A stretch of 64,000 nt of DNA. It comes from Acheta domesticus (taxonomy: Eukaryota; Arthropoda; Insecta; Orthoptera; Gryllidae). Location of the stretch: NCBI GenBank assembly GCA_031308135.1, contig JAHLJT010000631.1, positions 217,126,611-217,190,610 on the forward strand, given 5' to 3'. Shown in pieces: positions 13,096 to 23,549 of this stretch (position 1 is the first letter of the stretch; each line of letters starts with the position of its first letter). Position numbers and translations under genes: made by a program. Under the pieces are notes generated by a model that was given only the letters and a program-made list of their open reading frames with translations, ran no database searches and had not been told where the DNA came from.

Positions 13096-13377
13096 TACTA
13101 CATTTTCGGGAACTACGACTTGAATCCTGAACGTTTACCTCATATCTTCTAAGTTTAATATTTTGCAGTATTCATACCTTTTATTAGACAGTCATATTAT
13201 AGTTTAATACACGCTAAACGGAAAAAATATGGAAGAAGGCGGGAATATCTAGGGAGATTTTCTGCAATTTCTCTATAAGGAACGTTTAGGAGTGTGTACG
13301 TAATGGTAATTTCGCATTTTGCTGGAAAATACAATGCGATACCAAGGTATTAAACAATAAGAGAAACCCGAGCCATA

Positions 13378-13465
13378 ACGTGCGAGGGAATTTTTGCTAC
13401 AGATATTTCCCGGGCTTGAAATTACTTGGAATATAACTACAGTCACTCTATCTCTTTTATAATGG
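13378..13465 (+). repeat. Segment duplicated at 14162-14258
   Basis: A diverged ~90-bp block (ggaattttt ... atatttcccg ... cttgaaatta.ttggaatataa ... tatctcttttataa) occurs here and again about 785 bp downstream. There it interrupts a SINE-like unit: the related copy at 47085-47420 lacks it. It looks like a small mobile or duplicated segment. Confidence 0.6.
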
Positions 13466-13885
13466 GTAAGAATCGGGACTTGTTTAGAAAGGTCAGATTA
13501 AATTATTTACACTCTTACGTCTTAAAACGTTGATCATTTACATTCGGAATATTGTAAAAACTAAATTTAACATACTCCACGAGTTATTTCTTATTATACA
13601 TGCAGTAAGGACTGTTGCGAAGTAAGGAAGCTCTCACCATTTGTTCATGGTGGGATTGTCTTCTACCATGTGTATTATCTCAACATTTATGACATTTAGT
13701 ATCCCTCATTTATCGCCATCATTCACATTTCATGATCACTCTACCACATTTCATGCAGTTGAAGGCGAATTCGTAAAACACTTATTGCAAAATAATTAAA
13801 GAGTGGAGACACGCAGAAACAAGAGGGTTTATAAATTTTAACAGATAAGAATTCGAAGGAATCGCTATGCTTCGAATAATGAAAC
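13466..13885. other. AT-rich stretch, nothing recognised
   Basis: No coding or repeat signal was seen beyond a short CACCAT/ATGGTG dyad at about 13635-13652. Confidence 0.5.
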
Positions 13886-13889
13886 TATC

Positions 13890-14365
13890 GATAGTGATAG
13901 TAAGAATACTAGCGGGCAGAACTTAGGATTTCAGTCCAAATTGTGGCGTTTTTGACGATAGCTGCATTCAAGAATCTAACTTAATCGCAGTCTGGAGAAG
14001 AATTCTAGCGACCGACTGTTCTGACCCGTAGATTTCCGTAGTTTTCCGATCATCACCAGACCATTGCCAAAGCAGTACCCTAATAAACGTTTCACAAACC
14101 ACGGCGTTTTTCCTTCCGCACCCTCTCCCCTTCTCCACACCCGCACACTTGCATGTCGGGAGACCATTGGGAATTTTTCCCGTAAATATTTCCCGCTCTT
14201 GAAATTAATTGGAATATAATAAATATACTCCATGTCTAGTCACTATATCTCTTTTATAAACCTTACATATTGTTCCGTCTGGGGCTGAGATCCGCCAAGG
14301 AAGATACCTGGATGGAGAAACCAGCAAGCGTAGAGTAGGTCGGTGTTGGATCTCCCTTTCTAGTT
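13890..14365 (+). mobile_element. SINE-like element, family V, copy 1
   Basis: This is the longest copy of a family also found at 37930-38265 (+), 47085-47420 (-) and 49715-49990 (+). A tRNA-like B-box segment (ACTTAGGATTTCAGTCC, about 13925-13941) matches the head of the 49715 copy. A shared body follows (about 13991-14025, 'tctggagaagaattctagcg'), then 'ccgatcatcaccagaccat', a 'catgtcgggagaccat' phrase and the 3' part 'gaagatacctggatgga ... aggtcggtgttggatctc'. A ~95-bp insertion at about 14170-14265 duplicates 13378-13465. With this head and body the unit would be about 380 bp without the insertion, long for a SINE. An A-box is not obvious. No coding capacity. Confidence 0.6.
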
Positions 14366-14369
14366 GGGA

Positions 14370-16040
14370 ATATAGGAAATATTTCAAATCTTGTGTAACT
14401 ATTCTTTTTCAACAATGATGCTATATGTAACATTGTAGATATATACGAAGCCCTTCCTGATATTTTATTATGCGATTAAATAAAAGACGTACATATAACT
14501 ATCCATAGAATAAGTAGCAATTGCCGGCGCACTTTCCCGTCGTCGTGTTCGGACCACATTGCCCATACTTGTTCTTCCTCATTACTCGTTTTCATTTCTC
14601 GAGATCATTGCCTGTCCTCGTTTCCCACAATTGAAATGACTGTAGTAATCGTTGTAGAGACATATTGAAATATAAATTTTGTTTTTTTAATCTTTATCTA
14701 CCATAGGATATTCACCATAGGATTTTCGAATTTTCTTTTCTTCTTTCTACGTATTTTCCATGCCTCATATTTTTCCTTAATTAATGAAAAGTTGTTCTAG
14801 TGACCTGTTGCCGATAGTCCATATCGCTTTCTCGTTTTCATTCGGTGGCTTCTTGCAGTTTTCATCATCCCATAATTTTCCTTTACCAACTTTTCCTTTG
14901 CATAGTCAATTTTGTGCAGTTTTGGTAATTGAATGCTGAATTGTTTCTAAATCTTACTCTGCCATCCTTTATCTTGCAGAATCACCTCCAATTATGGTTT
15001 GTACGTCTTTTCTATTTCTTTCTCCTTTACATTTAGAAGACACACTACCAATATATCATATTTAAACTTCTGTCTCTTTGGCAATGCTCATCTAAAGCCT
15101 CGTGGTCTAAACTGATGCTCTTCGATCAATGTTTTAATGGATATATGTGTATGATAGATGACTAGAGATGAAGCCGAGTTGGAGTAAGTGGTCCAGGGTC
15201 ATAATTCACTGTTTACGTTCTGTGCACAACTGTTTATCCACTTTTGTATCCACTACTGTAAGTACTTTCATTTTCTAATTTTTTTAAAGAAAATAACATG
15301 CTCATTGTGACTCTTAAGCATTATTTTAAAGCAATGGCTTTAAAATATATGCTTATATATGAAAAAAATTATTTAATTCTAACAAAAAAATGCAATTTAA
15401 TAATTGATTGTTCACCAGGAATGTTATAATCACCAAATCATAGAAAAACAAACGAAAGCATGAGAGAATTCTGTCACATCAAGATTGACATAAAAATAGA
15501 ACATGTGACAATTCCAAGAAGGGTAATGTTTAATAGCATATTTGTGACCATTTTTCCCCATTATGAAACTGAATAAAAGAGATCAACGAGGAAACTTCTG
15601 TGACGATATGTTACGGACAATCATAAGATAATCATGGGTATTGATTAAATAGAATGCAAAGGGATTTATATTTTTATACGATGTCGTAAACGACTCTACA
15701 CTCTTCTCAGAAATTAGAACAGAAAATAATCATGACTTTTTTTAAGAACAATATGTTTTTGCTTTGAGAGAACCGTCTTATTCAATTAAACATAGTTAAT
15801 AAAAATTAGTTTATTGCTGTCATTATCAAACAAAAACAATTCAGTATAAAAATTTTGTGTTTATCACAACACTGAATTTGTGATTACATCGTAGCAAAGC
15901 GAATTACATTATAAGCCCTACAAGCAATTATAATACTTGGTGTCGAAATCTAATATGCATAATTCGTTGTAGTTTTATATTTCGCCCTGTCATATACTGA
16001 GAACAAGCATTTACAATATAATACAAAATACAATATTACT
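14370..16040. other. AT-rich stretch, nothing recognised
   Basis: Only short frames. A direct repeat CACCATAGGAT and similar small duplications near 14700-14725 are the only structure seen. Confidence 0.55.
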
Positions 16041-16049
16041 TGAACTGTG

Positions 16050-16530
16050 TATGACCGTCATGTTCTTGCCTCTTGCTCTTTAAATTTACGCGCTATCTTT
16101 CGAATTGCGCATTCTGATTGGTGGTCCCCACTCCTAGATTGGGTCTTATCCCCACCCTTCATCGATTTTCTCATTTGCACCCGAGTTGCCCGCACGCAGC
16201 TCCTGAGGTCAGTGAAAGTGCAAAATGCTGTGCAGGTCTGCCCTAGGACCTCCCGGCCAGACTCCGTGCGAAAACAGTAGCAATGCCGGCTCTGAGCTAA
16301 ACTAAGCCAGTTACACGGATCAAATTGTAATTTGAAGCCCGTTAACCAGAGGTGGGGAGATAGCGCCCTGGTAACTTTGTTATATGTCGCCCTTACAAGA
16401 ACGAAAGGGCGCAGAAGCGGAGGTTTATTCAGTCTTTCAATTTGGAGCACACAGCGTGGGTGAGATATGCCGCTTAGAAGGAAAGCACTAGCAAGAATAA
16501 AACCATTGATAACGCTGTAGCCCACCCTTC
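16050..16530. other. Moderately GC-rich segment, unassigned
   Basis: A block of about 480 bp, clearly less AT-rich than its flanks, open for 155 codons on the - strand (16058-16525) and partly on the +. The translated product shows no domain, signal peptide or catalytic motif that I recognise. Sharp composition edges suggest an inserted element, but no convincing terminal repeats or target duplication were found. It could equally be a decayed gene fragment or regulatory sequence. Confidence 0.3.
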
Positions 16531-17148
16531 ACTTGGTTAAGAAATTGATTGTCTCGTGAAAAAGAAACTTTGCAATCTTGCGATCGATTGAAGGAAAAGT
16601 ACTTTTTCTTGTGTGAAGTGAATCTTTTTGCCATGACCTACGTCAAGCCAGCATCAATATTTTCACACTGAAGAGACAACAGTATAAAGTAGGCTATTTA
16701 ACCTACACCCATGAGGAATAACCGAAAAAAGAATTGTCTTCCAATATTAATTTCCGTGTCATGGTAATTCATAAACTCTTCTGTTAGCTGATGTTAAAAC
16801 TTATTTACGTTCACACACAAGAATAAGTAATCAAACGCATACAGAACCAAAGTGTATAGTGTGGTGGATGTGATGAACAGTTATTTGTTATTACAGTAAA
16901 ACACAGTATGGATATATATCAAGCACTTTATTACAGTCAACATACTAATGCTCTTCGATTTTATATTTGTTTGCTATTTATCCTCACCCGTCGACAGTCG
17001 TTTTATATCTTATTAGGTAGTATTAGGCAATAGGTATTAGATAGTATGTAAATTTTCAAGAATAAAGATAAACTGTGAAGATATCATTAGCTTATTTTCA
17101 TGAAGATGACATCTGGAGATGTGAAAGCGGTTTGTGATATTCAAAAGT
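16531..17148. other. AT-rich stretch, nothing recognised
   Basis: No coding or shared repeat was seen. Confidence 0.55.
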
Positions 17149-17149
17149 C

Positions 17150-17581
17150 CATTATTCTACCTAGGAGCAATTCTAGACACTTGTCTTCAATGGAAATCCC
17201 ACATTACTTATCGACTCAACAAATTCTATGCTGCTCTCTTCAACATTTATCCTCTAATAAACCATAAATCATCGCTCCAAACTGACGTAACCCTACATAT
17301 TTATAAAACCGCATTAAGACCATCACTAACTTACGCCTGTCCTGTTTGGGGGCGGTGCAGCAGCAACAAATCTAAAAGGACTTCAAGTTTTCTAAAATAA
17401 AATCCTCCGAACGTCGGTCAACGCTCCATGGTAAATATCCAGTAAAAAGCTCCACAGAAAATTGAACATCCATACCATCACTCAGCATATTTCAACATTA
17501 ACAAACAAATTCTTCTCCAGCCTAAACCGGGTTCCCGGTTTATATCTTAACCAACCTAAACCTGGTTCCCAGACTCTATAA
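17150..17581 (+). pseudogene. Jockey-type LINE ORF2 C-terminal relic
   Basis: The frame starts at a YLGAILD motif followed by LQWKSHI, then 'IYPLINHKS', 'IYKTALRPSLTY' and 'CPVWG'. This is the typical order after the reverse transcriptase palm in jockey-clade non-LTR elements. After an early stop (about 17396) the homologous reading continues one frame away with 'ILRTSVNAPW', a further stop, then 'SKKLHRKLNI', as in the C-terminal tail of jockey ORF2. So there is at least one frameshift and one nonsense change. The catalytic palm, endonuclease and ORF1 are missing (5' truncation, normal for LINEs). It is similar to, but not the same family as, the relic at 51690-53042. Confidence 0.85.
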
Positions 17582-18745
17582 CCTAAGAAAATCTAGTAAT
17601 GGTCCTACCACAATGAAACCACGCCTTTCCAAAGATCAATTTAGATCTCCATAACCATAAACATTTAATTCTAAGCTCACTTCCTCCCTTCTCAGTCCCA
17701 TCTCACCACTGCCCTGAGCATAAAATCAACATAAATGAGGTTCTCAGAGGGGTTTTCTCTCACATATGATTGGGTTAAGTTCGGTTAATTTGCAAGTACC
17801 TCGGTGCTTTTGAGTTAATTTTGTATAACTTACTTCAGAGTTTGTATACTATCTCAAACCTGACAAGTGGTTTAACTACTGATCGGATGCAATACATTTT
17901 TAAAAACATTTAATTTTGCTAAAAATCGGTTAATTTTGAACAAAAATAATTTAAAGTAATCTCTTTGCTAATCACTATTATGCATTTGGTTTGACCGGCA
18001 CATTGGGTTAGTGTCATGGAAGCAGGTCACTCTTGCTCTACTGACCTCTCTCATTTAATAACAAGAGAAAGAAAGTCTAGAACGTAGTTTCATGATGACT
18101 AAACAAAATCATTGGAATTTCTAGAACTTCTCAAAGTGCGGGGAAAAATACTGAAGGATTCAATTTGAAACTATTCTACTACTCTATCTTCCTCTGTATT
18201 ATTAATGCACATACTCATCTACAGGAATGTAATAAAAATTATTTTGTTGTTAACTGGGCTGCTAATGAACTTGAAGCTCATGCAACCTATTGAATGAAGC
18301 AAAAACTCGAAACTATCTAAACAACTATGAAACGTACGAAACTGAAGCACGAGAAATTCAGAATAAAACAAAGACAGGCATAATAAAACGAAGAAACTTA
18401 ATTACGGTTGCACCCGGAATCAACAGGTTATAGATAAAATAGTGCTTGTTATTGGAAAAAGTCTCTTACTCTCCCAATGCACCGATTCTCACAAATGCTT
18501 AGAACATTCTTGACGTGACACTTTTGCTAGTGAATTGGCTTGACATTCCTTGAAAGTAAAGTACAACTCTACAATTTTCGAAACCGAATGATACAAAGTA
18601 ACGAACGCAATGAGATTTTGCGTCTAATCAAAGCAATGACAATGTTTCAATGCGGATTGGCATTTTGAAGTAGCCAGCTTCCTTAAGTAATATCTTTTAA
18701 AATAAATAATTGTCTATTGAACCGCCATCTGAAAATCGTTTCAAT
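17582..18745. other. AT-rich stretch, nothing recognised
   Basis: The first ~200 bp may be the 3' untranslated part of the jockey relic. No other element was recognised. Confidence 0.5.
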
Positions 18746-18749
18746 GGAC

Positions 18750-18888
18750 AACCGCTGGTAGCGGTGAGCAATGTGGCAATGTCTTTCGGCTTAGTAAACC
18801 GGCAATAAGCAGGTCGCGGGTTCGATGTCTGGCAAGGGCTACAGTTTTGACTGGTGTATTTAACATCAACAATTTAGTGACCAAATTT
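18750..18888 (+). mobile_element. tRNA-derived SINE-like fragment
   Basis: 'tggtagcggtgagcaatgtgg' (about 18756-18776) is A-box-like and GGTTCGATGTC (18819-18829) is B-box-like, about 45 bp apart as in tRNA promoters. The acceptor and anticodon stems do not form, so this is not a functional tRNA. It directly abuts the 5' end of the element starting at 18886. A tRNA-derived SINE head is the best reading. Confidence 0.5.
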
Positions 18889-20650
18889 TACTTTCTCGCA
18901 CTTACTTCGTAAGAAGAGAAAGATCTGTAATCGTGCGCTGGCAAACGGCGAATATTCCTTAGGAATCTCTTTTTCCCAGGCCCTGATAACGAAAAAGTAG
19001 ATAAATATTTTTCCTATTTATAGTAACTTACTTCTTCGAATACGTTGTAAAGTAAGAATCCTTGTTTTACTGAATACCGAATGATTCCTTGATAACGAAA
19101 AATCTATTGACGGTAAATATGTCCGTCTGTGGACAACGTTAGCGCCTAAACCGTTCAGCCGATTTTCTCCAAATTTGATATTCTCGAATCGATTTGAACG
19201 AACTCAAGGCTTTGAGAGTTTTAAATGGTTATTTTTATTTTTGAGAGTACTTTACATAAGAAGCAACAACATTTTAAAAAATTCTCAAAAATGGTATGAT
19301 AGTTTTTTATTAAATGTATTCTCGAATAGAGTAAAGATCGCTAAACAGAATACCGGACGTCTCATTTTCGTTGAAATACCCGATTTTTAGAAAATTGCAA
19401 AAGTGCAATGTTTACGGCATCTTCCTACAACTACGATACTGAAAATAGACCACCTAGATAGCCGAGACTGTAGGGCAGTAGTTGCGTGGACTCAAAGGGT
19501 CGCGGGTTCGAATTCCTCCTCGGGCATGGATGTTTGTGTGTGCTTGTATTGTCCTTACGTGTCGTGTTTCCCCTATAGTTACTCTAAAGTAAACAATCAA
19601 AGTGATTGCTACAGGACCTATTAGTTAAAAGTGACCTTTGGAAGAAATATTGGAAATTGAATTTTTTCTGAACGTAATGTATTCTTTAACGTCATATCTT
19701 GAAATAAGTTTATGTACAATTCTTCGAAAATATCAGTAGTTTTCACGTAATTTTGCGTGAAATATAGATAATGTTTAATTTAAAAGAAAAATTTATTCTC
19801 AACAACGTCTCAATTTTTTTCTTTAAATTTCCTTTTTAAAATGTATGAAAGGATGGTAAAAAAGTAATAATATTCTCATTTCCAGGGAACTCAATTGTCA
19901 AAAATTGCAAAAAGGTTTTTTCAAAACTGCAGAAGTGAAGACGAATATATTGGCTTTAAACAAAATGTTATAAAAGATCAGCTCTTCAATAAAAGTCATC
20001 TTTTTTTTAAAAGACAGTAGTTTTTGCGTAATGTGTGCTTGAAATGTATGCAATTTCTAAAAACAATTCTCAGAAGCAGCTCCAAATTTTTGTTTTTAAA
20101 TTTTCTTGTTGCATGCATGAAAGGACGGTAAAAATATGGTGCTAGTCCCATTTTCGACGAACTCTGTATTTTTGAAACTCAAAAACTAAACAGTTCCAAA
20201 CTACAAAATTAAAGATAAACTTTTCCGGGAAAAAATCTGTCTTAAACAAAATGTATTCTAAAAAATTAGCTTTTAAACAGCCATATACATTTTTTTGGAA
20301 AAGCAAGTAATTTTCTCGTAATTTCTGAATGAAATTTGTGTTAAATATAAAAATAACTTTTTCTCAGAAACCGCTATAATTATTTTTTAATTTTTTTTTC
20401 ATGTATAAAACAAGGGACATCTAAAATAATGGTGTAGGTTTCATTTTCGTTGACCTATCTGAATTTTTGAAAATTGTTTGTGGGAAATATTGAGTTAAGA
20501 CAATTTAATTTTTAAGGGTCGGCCCGATTGGGAACGTCAGACCGATTCCATGGATAGAGGTAAGAACATATTGTAGGCTCATGAAAAGTATAATATTGAG
20601 GAAATGTTAGAAATAATACGAAAAAAATTGTTCTGTTATAACACCACTGG
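18886..20650 (+). mobile_element. HINE/DINE-1-like element, copy H1
   Basis: The 5' end TTTTACTTTCTC pairs with GAGAAAG at 18916-18922 to form a hairpin; an inner CTTAC/GTAAG stem closes on TTC. Then come 'cctgataacgaaaaagt', a short GTCY run (tccgtctgtgg, about 19119-19130), 'ttagcgcctaaaccg' and 'ttcagccgattttct'. Decayed modules follow, each with a 'ctcaaaaatgg/cagctcc' phrase and a 'tttcgttga' phrase (anchors about 19290, 19807, 20078 and 20372). The right end ACACCACTGG at 20641-20650 fits the family's CACCACTAG end but lacks the usual 'ggaaagtctgccattctg' part. A SINE (19449-19635) has inserted between the first two modules. No protein coding. The assignment to Helentron-derived elements rests on structure. 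Confidence 0.7.
19449..19635 (+). mobile_element. tRNA-headed SINE nested in H1
   Basis: An A-box-like 'tagccgagactgtagg' (about 19459) and a perfect B-box GGTTCGAATTC (19505-19515) are followed by 'cctcgggcatggatgtttg', a body start common in insect tRNA-derived SINEs, then 'ttgtattgtccttacg'. Comparison with copy H2 (about 23370-23430) shows that this segment is extra and splits a continuous family sequence, so it inserted after H1. A clean target duplication was not found. The 73-codon frame over it is not a gene. Confidence 0.75.
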
Positions 20651-20965
20651 TTTTTCATTGTTTCCCTAGTCGCTTCCTGCACCACACCATCGGAACATTC
20701 TTGAAATCGGGCCAAATATCTCGTGCTATTCTGCCTTCCCTACCCTATGTCCACTCCTATTATTATAGATAGATGGATTGGTCACCTATATTCGTATAGC
20801 ATACCCCAGCGACTGATGACACGGGTTGTTGAACTAGAAAAGAAGAACTGTGAGCAAAACATACGCCGAATTGTATTTTGCTCAGTGTCTCGTTCGTCCG
20901 ATTTCTCCCTGCTTCACGAGGTTTAGAGCAAGCTAGCGTGACCACGCTCTAAAGGAACGTTCTGA
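20651..20965. other. Unassigned stretch with small hairpin
   Basis: It contains the dyad TTAGAGC (20923-20929) / GCTCTAA (20946-20952), with a 16-nt loop, next to the GC-rich block. No gene was recognised. Confidence 0.5.
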
Positions 20966-21860
20966 CAGTTTCGTGCGGGTAGCGTTTCGGAGTCCGAAAA
21001 AGCGAAGTGGCGCGTCCAACTTGCCAACTACCCGTATCCCGTGCGTAGTACAAAGTGGCAGCGACGCTCAGTCGGGAGCCAGCAAGCGGGGCGCGGCCGG
21101 CGACGGCGGTCAAACCGCCCTCCCCGACCCGGTACTCTTATTCCCTCCACGCCTTCTCCCTGTCGATTTTACTCTACGCCCGCCCCGCTCCTCTCCTCTT
21201 CGATTCTTCTTCCTGCTTCTTCGTGGCTTTCCTGCACCACTCCTTACTCCCCTCTCAGATCTCATCTATACTCACCATTTCCCTCCATTCCCCTCCTCGT
21301 GTCCTTCCTATCCACCCTACCAGTTCCCTTCTTTGCTCCTCTCCCCGCTCTCCATCGTTTCTCGACCCTCCTCTCCTTTTCCCTCCAAACCCTCTTCTTC
21401 CAGCCCTCTCCACAACCCCGATATCTTTTCCGCTCCCCTCCCCACTTCCTTCCGCGCTCCCTTCACCCAACTTCCCACTTCCTTTCCTGTTCTCCTTTCC
21501 CCTCCCCACTCCACCACCCTCTCCCATTGCTGTCTCTCTGTCTGTTTCTGCTTCTCGATTTTACTCTCTCTTCTTCTCTATTATCTTCCACGCGTGAGTT
21601 CCCCCTTCTACTCCTTCCCAACCTCGCGCCTCCTCCCAGCTTACCCTGTCTTTTCTGCTCACTTCCACACGTTTTAACTCCCCGACTTCCATCCCCCGCC
21701 CACCACAATCTTGTCCCTTGACGCCCACGCTTCAGCCTCCCCGTCTTCCCGATCGTTGCTTCCCTCGTGCGCTCCGCCGCCGCTGCCGCGCTCCGTTCGT
21801 CCTGACTGGCCCCGCCGCCGTCGCCACCGCCACCGCCCCGTGTAACGTCAGACTCTGCCA
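20966..21860. promoter_or_regulatory. CpG block with polypyrimidine tract
   Basis: 20966-21125 and about 21740-21850 are CpG-rich. The 600 bp between them are almost pure pyrimidine on the + strand (runs of CTCC, TTCC and CCCT). The scarcity of purines leaves all three + frames open (180-234 codons), giving Ser/Pro/Leu/Phe-rich translations that are not protein-like. A homopurine/homopyrimidine tract of this length can form triplex DNA. A promoter role is possible but not shown. Confidence 0.5.
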
Positions 21861-22866
21861 ACACTTTTTTTGTAGAATCGTCCGTTACAATTACTGTAAC
21901 TACTTTTTTTTAGTAGTAACACTTCAATTCTTTGTATTTTAGTTTTTATTTACATTTTTTGTACAATGTACTTCAATACTGTATCTTCTCACTTTGTACA
22001 AATAGATTTCACATATTTCTCTAGAACACGTTTTTTGTTCAATTCTTTCTCTGTATCTCATCAATATATCCGTTGCTAACCTCTTTCTATCACAACCTGG
22101 GTACATCATATGTTTCATATTTATAAAATAACAATGTAATAAAATGTAAATAAACATTGGAATTGTTCGAAACGTTACACCCGTCATGGACTCCCGCAGG
22201 GCTTCAACCTCACTCGAATAGCCTTGTCTCTGCCTGCGACACAGTGTTTGAAAGACGAAGGGCGAACACAAAAGTAGTGAAGGAGGGGATTAAATTCAGA
22301 GTATGACACAGAATCTCGGAATGGAATAAATAGTGCATTTTCGGTAACGGTTTTTTTTTCGTTCGTGGATATATTTCGATTCTGTTTTCAGTTACATCTA
22401 AATTATTCTTGAATCTTGTAACATTTTCTGGATATACATGGGCTCTGTGTTGTGTACGGATCAACATCATTTTTCTTTACTATTTTTTTCATTCTTTTCG
22501 TTGTCCAAGATATTACCATCTTGCTCATAAATCTCTATTATTTTTAATATTCTCGTTGCAGTCTGCTTTATTCCTTTCATTAGGCATTAGACAGAACTAT
22601 CAACCTCTGTTATTTCATTTTTATCCTCCCGATGCATTCTACTATTCCATTTCTGGTGAAAATATACCTTTTACTTGAAAAATAACATTTAAACAATCCT
22701 CCTCTCCCTCATACCTGCAATTTTCTTTTCGTTCCTAGTGTTCTTTAATGAACAGCAGTACATCTTAGGAACGACATTCTTTAAACTTAATTTATCTACA
22801 AGACCTAAAATTCGGGAGGATAATTACATTAATTTTTGAACGCTTAAAATTTTACTTTATTAACAC
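21861..22866. other. AT-rich stretch, nothing recognised
   Basis: Short frames only (up to 110 codons on -, 89 on +); none is recognisable. Confidence 0.5.
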
Positions 22867-22867
22867 T

Positions 22868-23549
22868 TTTTACTTTCTCTTTTCTTAAGAAAAGTTATGT
22901 AATGCTGCGCGCAAAACCGGCGAATTTTTGGCAGAAAAACTCTTACTATAGGGCTTGCTAACGAAAAAGTGAATAAATCCAGTTGCTAAATTTAGAGAAA
23001 AAATCCTCTAGCACGTGGTGCAGCCAGAATCCATATTTGTGGGTCCTTGATGCCGAAAAATCGAATGACGGCAAAACGACTGTCTGTCTACGAACAACAC
23101 TAGCGCCTAAACCGTTCAGCCGATTTTCTTCAAAACTGATACTACACAATCGATCTGCTGATGTCACCGTCTCTTGAATTTGAAACCAATATTTTAACTT
23201 TGGGGATTACTTTATATGAACCCTCTGGGACATTTTCAAAATATTCAAAAATGTCTCCGCCGTTTTTGATAACATTTTGTTGTTGGATAGTGTGTAGGAC
23301 GTTTAAAAGAATGGTGCAGGTCTCGTTTTCGTTGAAAACCCTGATTTGTTTTAAATTGCAAAACTTCAAAATTTTTTCGGCGTCTTCCTACAACAAAAAT
23401 ATTCAAAGTAGAGATTTTTTCCCTTAATGATATCTGTTCAGTAAATATAAATTTTGAAATAAGGTCATGTACAATTTAAGAAAAATTGGGAACTCTTTGC
23501 GAAATTTTGCGTTAAAATACGGGCGAGAAGGTTGTTTTAACACCACTAG
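22868..23549 (+). mobile_element. HINE/DINE-1-like element, copy H2 (short)
   Basis: The 5' end TTTACTTTCTC runs into a perfect 16-bp palindrome, CTTTTCTTAAGAAAAG (22879-22894), in place of the longer hairpin of other copies. Then come 'gttatgtaatgctgcgcgc', 'ctaacgaaaaagtg', 'cagttgctaaattta', a very short GTCY run (tgtctgtctacg), 'actagcgcctaaaccg' and 'ttcagccgattttcttc'. Only about one module remains before the right end CACCACTAG at 23541-23549, followed by T. It shares the shortened right end with H1, which suggests a subfamily. Confidence 0.75.

Noticed and set aside
11006..13123. Long open frames on both strands (up to 290 codons)
   Set aside because: They overlap each other in most frames and translate to low-complexity Arg/Ala/Pro/Gly/Ser/Val strings. 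GC-rich DNA lacks stop codons, so length is no evidence here.
16058..16525. 155-codon - strand gene
   Set aside because: No recognisable domain, moderate GC that lengthens chance frames, and an equally open + strand. Kept only as an unassigned segment.
20973..21721. Three overlapping + strand frames of 180-234 codons
   Set aside because: Polypyrimidine sequence without purines cannot form TAA, TAG or TGA on the + strand. The products are Ser/Pro/Leu/Phe strings with no domain.
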